A stretch of DNA of 64,000 bases from NCBI GenBank assembly GCA_022457065.1, contig JAJGBQ010000004.1:2914001-2978000 (forward strand), given 5' to 3'. Source of the DNA: Curvularia sp. ZM96 (taxonomy: Eukaryota > Ascomycota > Dothideomycetes > Pleosporales > Pleosporaceae). Every line of letters begins with the position of its first letter. Position 1 is the stretch's first letter. The notes under the pieces were generated by a model. That model was given only the letters and a program-made list of their open reading frames with translations. It ran no database searches and had not been told where the DNA came from. Below, one piece after another: positions 36,799-45,427 of this stretch. Position numbers and translations under genes: made by a program.

Positions 36799-38067
36799 CT
36801 ACTGTGCAGTTATGATGGTAGTCGTGGCTACTAGAGTCTCATGAGTATATCCCTCCTGACCTTCCATGAGTGCCAAATCGGCTCGATTTTCATCATCCAC
36901 AACGGGTATGTCAATCTCATCTGCCGGGGCTAGAATCTCATCTTTGTCCTCATCGTCCGCGGCGGCGAACTCTTCATTCCGCTCGGACTGCATGTCTTGT
37001 TCTGGTTCTCCACTCTCATTCGGGGCAGTTTCGCCTTCATCGGCCGCACTGTGCGAGTACTGGTCCACTGCACCATCTTGCGCATGCGAAGGTTCGGTAC
37101 CTGCATCTTCTGCAGCCTCTTCTTGATCCTGGTCCCCAGTGGAGGCGCTAGTAGGCTCTAAATTCTCATTACCGTCCACATCAGCCTCGTCCTCCATGTT
37201 GTGTCCTTGATCCTGATCCTGATCCTGACCCTGATCCTGGTCGTGTTTCGCAGGCGGAGAGTTGGAGTCAGCCTGCATCAAATCATGCAGGTACTGATCG
37301 ACCTGGGCAACAAACCTATCAGGGATCTGGCGCAAAGTATGACCACGCATTTTGCGGGGGGCCACGGGCTTTGCAGGCTTGGTAGGCTTCGAAACTGCGG
37401 TCTCAGCAGCTTTGCAGCTGACAGCTTTCTTAGTAACAGGCGCTTTTGCTCCCTTCTTCGGTGGCCGACCACGCCTGGCTGGTTTTGGGGCAGGTTCTTC
37501 TTTTGATGCCTTCGCTGGTGGAAGACGTGCACGCAACTTTGTGCGTAGGCGCGGATCCAGAGGAACGGCGACAGCAGCGGGCGTTGCTGTCTTGGATCGA
37601 GCCGAAGACCGCTTGCTAACACGAGGAGAGCCTGCAATCACATTCAGATCAAGCCCTTGGGATTTGGGAGGACGACCGCGCCCTCGAGGTGTTTGTGCTG
37701 GTTCAGCGATGACCTCTTTGCGAGCACGACCTCGAGGCGCTGTCGACGGCTCTTCTGCGACCTCTGCGATTTGCGTATCCTTCTTTGGCCTTCCCCTGCC
37801 TCTGTTGGGTGTCGTGGCTGGAACAGCCAATGCTGGCGCGTCGGGTTTGCGACCGCGACCAAGTTTCGTCGATTCGGAAGCGACTTCTGTCGTCGCTTTG
37901 GCAGGTCTGCCTCGTTTTCTTGGGGGTTCGGTAACATCTTGAATCACCTCATTTACATTGTCTTTTGCTGGTCGACCTCTCTTCTTTGTGGGCGACGCGA
38001 TAGGTACTTCTTCTGTTGGCGCGACTTTGCGACGGGCGCCGCGCGCTTTTTGGACTTTGGGCGGCAT
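36799..38067 (-). CDS. AT-hook DNA-binding protein with acidic tail
   Basis: Intronless, 422 residues. At least five AT-hook cores (RGRP flanked by Lys/Arg) lie at about residues 28-35, 50-57, 89-96, 128-135 and 198-205, with degenerate copies near 69-75 and 112-117. AT-hooks insert into the minor groove of A/T-rich DNA. From about residue 260 the protein turns acidic and Gln/Asp-rich, including an imperfect DQ repeat, and ends with a hydrophobic Thr/Ile tail. This basic-then-acidic layout fits an HMGA-like chromatin or kinetochore-associated protein. A single central segment (TLRQIPDRFVAQVDQYLHDL, about residues 235-255) looks structured and may be the conserved core. Confidence 0.82.
   Translation of the reverse strand: MPPKVQKARGARRKVAPTEEVPIASPTKKRGRPAKDNVNEVIQDVTEPPRKRGRPAKATTEVASESTKLGRGRKPDAPALAVPATTPNRGRGRPKKDTQIAEVAEEPSTAPRGRARKEVIAEPAQTPRGRGRPPKSQGLDLNVIAGSPRVSKRSSARSKTATPAAVAVPLDPRLRTKLRARLPPAKASKEEPAPKPARRGRPPKKGAKAPVTKKAVSCKAAETAVSKPTKPAKPVAPRKMRGHTLRQIPDRFVAQVDQYLHDLMQADSNSPPAKHDQDQGQDQDQDQGHNMEDEADVDGNENLEPTSASTGDQDQEEAAEDAGTEPSHAQDGAVDQYSHSAADEGETAPNESGEPEQDMQSERNEEFAAADDEDKDEILAPADEIDIPVVDDENRADLALMEGQEGYTHETLVATTTIITAQ
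37205..37245 (+). repeat. Imperfect CCTGAT hexanucleotide repeat
   Basis: About six tandem units of CCTGAT with single-base variants, inside the AT-hook gene. On the minus strand they encode alternating Asp-Gln. The unit is a multiple of three, so length changes keep the frame. Confidence 0.85.
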
Positions 38068-39100
38068 GTCGCGTTATGTGCAGCGCGAACAACGCGTCTT
38101 GGAGAAGGCTCTTACGGTGAATATGGGAAATCTCGGAGAAGTCGCGCAATGTCAATGTTGAATGACAATGTTGAACGTGGTGAGGGATAGGCTATGTGAT
38201 AGTCTCCAGTATACTTACCTATTTGGGAATGCGCGCTAATTTCATTCACCCGCTTTACGTCATCTTGGTTGTACTCTCTCATCTTATAGCATTGTCCTAC
38301 ATACTAAAAGCCACTTTATCTATAGTTATTACATGAGGCAAGCCCAGCTTTGATATTCACGGTTCCCTTGTTCTTCAGTAGATGAGCGTAGCGAAGCAGA
38401 GAGTAGTGACTTGGCTGTGTTATAGGCCGTGTAGTGTAAGGAGATAGGTACCTTACCCATTCAGCAATCGTCAAGCCCAGCCTATGGCAATTGGCTAACG
38501 ATTACGCAGTTGCGTTTCACATGTAGCGATCTTGAGGCTTATACCAGGCTTCTGTCAGAGAAGCTGTGTCTTAGGAACAAACGACAGTAGCGGTCCAGAG
38601 ACTTCGACGTCAAGCCCCTCCATTTCACGGAACAAACCACCAGGGCGAGAACCTTGGAGCTACGAACGCTTTTCAGCATATCTCTCCTAACTCAAGGCGA
38701 GTCCAGTCAATGAAAATATGAAGCTTTCGGAAATACAGTACCCGAAAGACAATCCTGTCGCATTTTCGTTTACCGAAAGTAACTATGATACCCAGCAGTC
38801 CTAGCAGAGCATCCTACTGTACCTCGCCCGATATGCCTCAGAACATCTAGCCAACAGCACGTCATCTTCCTCAATCTTGCATGTGCGATGTCTCCCAGGC
38901 CTAGAATCCTTGAGCATATGCGGCTAAAATCGCGGACTGGTATGCCCCTAAGCGAGCAATTTTGCGGACCATCCCCACAACGCAATCTCCACGACCAGAC
39001 AAAAAACGACTGTCCTGCCGACGCTGGACACCAATTGCTTCGGGATTTTTTGTTTCCTGGCCGTCGTCCTTCCATCAAACCACATGAGCAATCATTCCTC
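38068..39100. other. Intergenic
   Basis: Contains the AT-hook promoter at the left and the 5' flank of a tRNA gene at the right. No gene or repeat is supported. Confidence 0.4.
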
Positions 39101-39216
39101 GCATCGGTGGTTTAGTGGTAAAATTAGCCGTTGCCATCCATCTGTTCAATTGATTCACTTCAAAGAACAGCATGAGCTGTTTCGGCTAGCCCCGGGTTCG
39201 ATTCCCGGCCGATGCA
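39101..39216 (+). tRNA. tRNA-Gly (GCC) with intron
   Basis: The acceptor stem pairs GCATCGG (39101-39107) with CCGATGC (39209-39215), followed by discriminator A at 39216. The D-arm contains the A box (GGTTTAGTGGTA). The anticodon stem is AGCCG (39126-39130) with CGGCT (39183-39187) and the loop reads TTGCCA, giving anticodon GCC at 39133-39135. A 45-nt intron (39137-39181) sits one base 3' of the anticodon, the canonical position. The T-arm is CCGGG TTCGATT CCCGG. Removing the intron leaves 71 nt, the usual tRNA-Gly size. A TTTT Pol III terminator follows directly at 39217. Confidence 0.95.
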
Positions 39217-39959
39217 TTTTGCTGCCCTGGGGTTCGTGGAGTGCGCTGGGTGGTCCTTGGACGGTGTTGTGGGAATGTACCGTTCAAGCGAACTTTTTTG
39301 CCAATCTTGGCAGCTTGTGGCAGGGATCCTATCATATTCCGAACTGATATTTCCCTTCACTTCTAGAACTAGCAAGCGGAAGGTCAGTTTAATGGTTGAG
39401 TTGTGCGTTGCATACTTCATGTTCAATTATGCTCTCAAGAGGACACTCTTTGTAGAAGCCGTGAGATTATCGAGGGTGGATCGCGGCCATATCCACCTCT
39501 CCAGTGGAAGCAGTGACACTGGCTAGCTTGAAACCCCATGATAGTTGTCGCTGTATGCATACCGTCCAGAGACGTGGAAGAGGATCGCGTCGACGTTGGC
39601 CGTTGATGCTCTTGTTGACAGCCATGGTGTGGGCGGCAAGATCGCAGCTGCAGGTGATGTGGCAACAAATGAAGAGCAGGGGGAAGTAGTAGAATATATT
39701 GCGCACTCGCGCGATCGCGGCGGTAGTAACTCAAGTCAGACTTTCTCAGCCAACAAGAATAAGATAACGTGGTGTAGTGGCACGTGGTTAGACTGTCGGG
39801 ATATGTTGGGATCTCTTCTAGGAGTAAGCAGGCACATTCTCCACTCAATTCGATACTGGCGATTGCTATTCGACTACCTGATTGCGGGTTGCCCCTTGAT
39901 TTCTTGAGCCAATCTCCTATCGTACCACAAGAACTTCAATCATTCCGCTGTATCGCTGC
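39217..39959. other. Intergenic
   Basis: Spacer between the tRNA and the broken monooxygenase. A minus-strand 79-codon frame (39706-39467) starts with a hydrophobic, Cys-containing stretch resembling a signal peptide; support is too weak to call a gene. Confidence 0.35.
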
Positions 39960-41212
39960 TCAAGCTTTCACGGATACGACTGCACTTTCTTCTCTACCTT
40001 GAGTAACGTACTTCGCAATCTGATCTTGCTCAAAGAACTTGTCCAGGCTTTGTTCAATGTTAAGATGGTAGATCCAATCCAGATCCTTGCTGTAATGCCT
40101 GTTGGCGAAATCAACTCAACTTGCCTCCCATCCATCTTTTTCGGCTATTAATCTTCCCTGAGCAAGCATATTGCCTAGACTTTTGTACCTTTTTGCAGTT
40201 AGTGCGTTTAAAACACAAGGCTACTTGCCAGATAACAACTCACAGTGCTTGGTAGTATGGTTGTCTGACAGCATCGAAAGCCGCAAGAGCCTTGGAGATA
40301 GGGTCTTTAGCCCCGGACTTCAGGTACCGAGCGAGCGCATTTCCAAATGTCCAACCATCTTGTAGACCGAAAGTAGCCCCCGAGCCAAAAGCACCTCATA
40401 CGTTGTCAGTCACCAGAGTTTAGCCAGCCTAGTTCGTGGCTCTTACCGGACATAGGGTTAGCTGCATCTCCAATCAAAATGATCATGCTCCCCTTCACAC
40501 TAGATGGCAAAGGTGGGCCTGTGAAAGAGGCATATTTTATCCAACCTCCTTCTGGTACACATGTTAGAAGTTGCTTCGCGGCTGGTTCACAGTCCTGATA
40601 TTTGTTAGTGAATGATTATATGGCTCTTCTCGGGATTGACCTACCCTGAATATCTCCTCGACAGTTGCGTTATCTACCTTTACACCATTCGGAACCGGGA
40701 TATCCATCTTCTGGACGTCTGCCGGTTTGGGAGGGCCTGAAATACCACGCAACACAAGTTCGCATTTGTAATCGCCTGCTTGGTCATCTTCAATGGGACT
40801 GTACACGTAACCTTTCTGGGGGATATACCACAGAGTGGTCTTGGTGTGATCGAAAGATGGAATTGCGGACACTTTCGATAGCGGAACCAGTGCTCTGTAT
40901 GCAGTAACGCCAGTGAATCTGATTGCAGCTTCTGGGAACGCTTGTTCACGAACCCGAGACCGCACGCCGTCTGCCCCAATCACGAGATCTGCCTTGATCT
41001 CTGTGCCATCTTTGAATTTGAGGGTGAACTTTTTACTCTCATCTCTTTCGGAAAGAGATTCCAGGCTTTTATTGAGATGAATGATGGGCGCGGGAACCTT
41101 TTCTAGAAGTGCCTTGTGGAGTATGCTATGACGAATGCGCTGATGCTCTCCATCAGGCGCCTCTCGGTGAGCTTGTTGAGCACATAAGACGTCTCCACTA
41201 CTTCCTTTTCTA
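39960..41212 (-). pseudogene. FAD-dependent monooxygenase (salicylate hydroxylase-like), N-terminally truncated and with an internal stop
   Basis: Homology to group A flavin monooxygenases starts abruptly near 41212, within the segment leading to HQRIRHSILHKALLEK. The first roughly 100 residues with the GxGxxG FAD-binding site are missing. Downstream, exons 41212-40645, 40594-40447, 40394-40244 and one from 40179 join well and keep DLVIGADGVRS (the DG motif) and ILIGDAANPMSG (the GD motif). In the last exon a TGA at 40118-40116 interrupts the frame (AGT TGA GTT); beyond it the same frame still reads family-like sequence (KDLDWIYHLNIEQSL) to a stop at 39960. One C-to-T change would explain the stop. 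An upstream exon hidden outside the read region is possible but none was found. Confidence 0.75.
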
Positions 41213-41496
41213 GATATGTATCATGAGCTGACACGTGAGAAGATAACCAATAGAGTCTGGCGAACAAGTTACTGTAAGATCTTAGGGAAATGCAAAATGC
41301 AAGCAGGGTATTATGGCCAAATTACTGTCGAAGATAAATACACAATGAGAGTAGTCAAAAACCTGCTAAAACGTGCTATTCCTATATATCCGCATTTGTA
41401 CGGTAAATCCCGCACCTATATTAACAAGGGCTCTGAAAACTTGACCCTGCAATGGATGGATTCGTAAGCTGAACTAGCTTTCCGGTCCGGGACGCC

Positions 41497-41517
41497 CTGT
41501 CTGTTACTAACAGACAG
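41497..41517. repeat. Perfect 10-bp palindrome with 1-nt spacer
   Basis: CTGTCTGTTA (41497-41506) is mirrored by TAACAGACAG (41508-41517). It abuts and overlaps by three bases the larger inverted repeat that starts at 41515. Confidence 0.85.
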
Positions 41518-41652
41518 AGTTGGGAACAATCAACCTGATCGGCAGATTGATTCGGGAACGTGCCAAAAGGAGCTCCGTGACACTGGCCACATCCCTATCT
41601 CTGGCACGTTCGCGAATCAATCTGCCGATCGGGTTGATTGTTTCCAACTCTG
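41515..41652. repeat. 51-bp inverted repeat (hairpin / MITE-like)
   Basis: The left arm 41515-41565 and the right arm 41602-41652 are reverse complements over 51 bp with only three mismatches, separated by a 36-nt loop. Arms begin CAGAGTTGG and include GATCGGCAGATTGATTCG. It lies about 165 bp upstream of the terpene synthase start and 300 bp from the broken monooxygenase. No target-site duplication was recognised. It may be a small non-autonomous element or the remnant of one. Confidence 0.85.
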
Positions 41653-41816
41653 CTACCGGGAAACTGCTGATCAATCACAGCAAATGCTTTTCCATGGTGG
41701 GAATGATGGTTTTTGGTCAAAAGCCACACCGAGTCTAGATTATAAGAAACGATATCGCCTATACCAAGTCACTTCCTCCCTGTTATCTTATTCCTACCTC
41801 AAACTGTTCGACTAAA

Positions 41817-44011
41817 ATGTACTTGCTCAAAGACCGTATTACGGACATCACCGACATTGCTCGTATCAACAGAAAGAAAAATGACGCATTTCTCGAGCAA
41901 TACGATCACCTTCGACCTGAAATTTGGAAGCATTCTGAGAAAATACCCAGTGAGAATGTAAAGGCATCAGGTTCTTTCACCACGCTCGAGGTTCGAAGGA
42001 ATATTCACGACCATGACGCAAATCTAACGAGCGAACGCGTGATGCAAGTAAGATTATACGAGTCACGTTTATTCAGAATCACCACTTACTATATTGGCTA
42101 TTCCAAAGGATTGGGCGAAGTATATTGGTGATGGCCAAGAACTTCTCACCTTGAACGCTTGTAGTGATCTAGGCAATATGTATTCGTTCACATTTATCGA
42201 AGCACCGCCAGACAGACTAAGTGTGGCTGCGTATTGGTGCGATCTTGGACTCCTCCACGATGGTATGGTTGCCTTCCCGTTACTGTTTGCACCACTAATT
42301 GTATCTAGACCATACTGAAGCGGCTGAAGAACAACAAGCTTGGGCGGAACATGGTGCCTTCGCGGCAGCTATCAACTTCCATCAGGCAGCCTGCGACCAA
42401 GGGCAGCAGTTGCACAGAGCCTTGGGTATGAAACGTATGGCTGCGGAAAGTATGCTCGAGGGCATAAAAATTGATCGACAACGATGCTTGTACATGGTGG
42501 ACAAGTATCGTACGGATTGGGTTGATGTTGTTGAGAAACCAAGACCTGAAGAAGGTTTTTCCAGCTTGCAAGAGTATATGAACTACCGGAACGAGAACGT
42601 TGGGATGAGGTAAGCGAGAATTTAGCGACAGAACCAATAATTCGTGTTGCATCACTGACGATTTAGTAGTGCATTCTGGCCGATGCTCTCGTTCTCTATG
42701 GGTTATGAGCCAACTGCCCAAGAACATGATCTCGTACAGCATGTTCTGGAACCCATCGAAGAGGGTCTCTGCTTGACCAACGACTACTGGAGCTGGGAAA
42801 GAGAATTTTCTGACCACCTTACGAATGGCAACCGCATTAACAACAGCGTGGATGTTGCGATGCGAACAATGAACCTGGATCAAACAGCTGCGAAAGAATG
42901 GTTGAAAGAACGTCTCATCGGTCTGGAATGTGAATATGTGCAGCGCAAAGTGGAATTTTACCAGGACCATCCTCGTTTGTCACTGGAACTTCGGAAATGG
43001 ATCGAACTAGCTGGGTCTATCATGGGAGGTACGCACTTTTGGGCGTCTTCGTGCCCACGCCACCACGGGTGGAAAGCGCATCGCGAACGAGCGCAAAACC
43101 TCCCATTGATGCAGGGAAGTGAGCAATCACAAATTCAAAGTATGGCCGAGTCTGATGATAACTGTTCCGACCACTACTCTAATATTTCGACTTCTTTGAC
43201 AACCCCAGACCTTGAGGATGAAGTTGCATCTTACAGAAAATTCGACTCTAAGGGACTCGATTCTACAGAAGAAGTTGCGGGGAAGTCGGAGAAGAGCTCC
43301 GTTGAAGCTGAAGATGACAAGGCGTTGATGGGTCCTATCAACTACATCACTTCCATGCCGTCCAAAGGCGTACGCTCAATGCTGATCGAGGCTTTCAACT
43401 TGTGGCTGAGAGTCCCTGAACATTCCATGTGCGTCATTGAAAAGATCATAGCTGACCTTCACAATGCATCTTTAATACTCGACGACATTGAGGACGGTTC
43501 AGATCTGCGCCGCGGACGATTGGCAACTCATCTCGTCTTTGGACAAGCACAAGCCATCAATAGTGCCAACTTCATGTTCGTACGTGCAGTTCGGGAAGCT
43601 ACTGCGCTGAAGAATGAGGTCGCTGTCCCTTTGTTGTTAGACGCGCTCGAGCACATGTATCGGGGCCAAGCCCTGGACTTGTACTGGAAGCACACAATGC
43701 TTTGTCCAAGCGTCGAAGAGTACCTCAACATGGTTGACTGTAAAACTGGGGGTCTCTTTCGCATGCTGCTTCAACTCGCCAAGTCAGAGAGCGCCATAAC
43801 CTGTCCCTCAAATCGAGATCTAGACGGTATTGTCCTTTTCTTCGGTTATTTCTTCCAGATCCGGGATGACTACATGAACATCCCTGGCGAGGCGTCGGAT
43901 TACAGCAACAAACTTGTACAAAATGTCATGGGGACTATTGCGCCTCCACTGCTTCATAAGAAGCGTTCCCTCACCGCTACAATTGACACTGCCGAAGTTC
44001 TTTCGAAGTAA
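41817..44011 (+). CDS. Bifunctional terpene synthase (class I cyclase + prenyltransferase), C-terminus apparently shortened
   Basis: Four exons, 41817-42047, 42109-42262, 42309-42609 and 42667-44011, give 676 residues. The N-terminal cyclase domain carries the Asp-rich metal motif D128-D129-H-T-E132, created across intron 2, and the NSE triad N267, S271, E275 in LTNDYWSWERE. A low-complexity linker (about 375-445) leads to a polyprenyl synthase domain with DDIED (501-505) and DDYMN (629-633). This is the layout of fusicoccadiene, ophiobolin F and related di/sesterterpene synthases, which make GGPP or GFPP and cyclise it. After DDYMN the usual KGxxEDLDEGK-type block is not recognisable (KLVQNVMGTI instead), and a TAA ends the protein about 43 residues later, earlier than in relatives (about 700-720 residues). 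The cyclase motifs are intact; prenyltransferase activity is uncertain. Confidence 0.88.
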
Positions 44012-44390
44012 AAGCAGGATACTTTACAATGGCTCACACCTCACATTGTTTGAAAGGGATATTTGGATCGCTACTAGCCATTGATGATGTGTACGAAGCT
44101 ATAATTTAGACAGGAAGGATATGCTAGTCAAGTGCATGAAGGCAAGTGGGACATTAGCGGCAAGATGAATTGGTACGGTCTTCCTCGCTCGACGAAGCTT
44201 TGCAATCTCCGCATGAGAATGGCAATAGTGGCTAAGATAAAGTATGAAACAAAAGATTGCACTGGCCTCTGAAGCTCGTGAAGTCCTCATAGTTATTCGA
44301 AGTTGAAGAGAATTGCAAAATTCTATTGTATTCAAGATCAATGATCTCGACTGTTATGTGATAGAGTAGACTCAGTGTAGTACAGTAATG
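44012..44390. other. Convergent intergenic region
   Basis: 3' flank of the terpene synthase and of the small secreted protein. In the terpene synthase frame the bases just after its stop still read LKQDTLQ-like codons, hinting that the coding region once continued. Otherwise nothing. Confidence 0.4.
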
Positions 44391-45015
44391 CTAGTACGCA
44401 CCAGGTGCAGTATACCGGCTACTGACTCTGCCTGTAAGCTCCCACTTGACTTCTTTAATGACATCATTCTTGTCACCCTTGGGATTTCCATGAATCTCGC
44501 GGAAGCTATCAATCATGATATCGATAGACCCGGGTGACTGTGCGTATCAGTAGCGCATTCTGTTAAGTTATCGTTTTGACGTACCTTAACCCACGCATCG
44601 TCGAATGCATCTCCAATGTACATGAGCTTAGTGTTTCCGGTAATGGGATCAGTAACCTTCGCTTCCAGACCACAGTACTTTCGAGTCTGATCCCTCCAAG
44701 CATCAGGGTTGGAGTTCCATGTCGCACCTCCCATTGCCTTCAAAGACTAAACACGGTAGGTTATTACTACTGAAAGGCTCAAATAGTTCTGAGATGACTT
44801 ACAACAGCAAACACAGGATCGCTGTTGGAGTATGTGTAGCCACACCAGCTTTTTCCATTAGTAGAATCTTGGCTTGCAACGGCGCGATACCATGAGCCAA
44901 TGCCAGATTGTTGACCAGAAAAGAAATCTTTAGGTAGATTGACATGATGGATGTTCGCTGATGCTGGTGCCATTATGGCTCCAAAGATAACTGAAAGAGT
45001 AATAAGAGATGACAT
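44391..45015 (-). CDS. Small secreted protein, double-psi beta-barrel (RlpA/expansin-like)
   Basis: Three exons, 45015-44803, 44746-44585 and 44537-44391, give 173 residues. A signal peptide ends near residue 20 (IMAPASANI). The mature protein reads SWCGYTYSNSDPVFAV, then WRDQTRKYCGLEAKV, then YIGDAFDDAWVKSPGSIDIM and a C-terminal VKWELTGRV. The Cys pair, the Gly-Asp segment and the final beta strand resemble secreted RlpA-like double-psi beta-barrel proteins of fungi, some of which are found in plant or fungal cell walls. The assignment is by pattern only. The frame is open upstream to 45105, but the ATG at 45015 starts the signal peptide. It is convergent with the terpene synthase. Confidence 0.78.
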
Positions 45016-45427
45016 GGTAGATGGTCTTGAGATATCCAACAATTGTGTGCTTGTAGAAACCAGAATCGTTACGTGAATGGAATGGATTTCTGGGATGGCT
45101 TTCAAGCTCTCTTTATAGGCTTCCTGATCCTTAAATTTCTACTTTTATACTAGAGAAACTTGTTCAGGGTTCTAGCCTCGCTGATGTTGATCATCTTTCC
45201 GGTATCTAAAATAATATCCGCTGCGGCGCTACTTGCGTCATGGAAACACGCTAACTAGTGAATACGAGACACAGTTGTACTCGGGGTCGAATACCATGGT
45301 TGTCATCCCGTGTACATCTAACACCAGCCGGATTGATCCATAAGCCCCATTGCGTTTATCAGGAGGTAAGAAGTGAAATTAGAAGCAGTCTTGCCTCAGC
45401 AGTAATCTCATCATAGAGTGCACACGG
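45016..45427. other. Intergenic
   Basis: Promoter of the small secreted protein gene, on the same strand as the regulator whose 3' end lies at 45428. No other feature is seen. Confidence 0.45.

Noticed and set aside
37352..38190. Plus-strand ORFs of 177 and 196 codons opposite the AT-hook gene
   Set aside because: Antisense of Pro/Arg/Lys-rich coding sequence with no independent support.
39467..39706. 79-codon minus-strand ORF with a hydrophobic Cys-containing N-terminus (effector-like)
   Set aside because: Only the first 20 residues look like a leader; the rest is featureless and there is no transcript evidence.
42305..42970. 221-codon minus-strand ORF across the terpene synthase
   Set aside because: Opposes the best conserved cyclase exons and has no features of its own.
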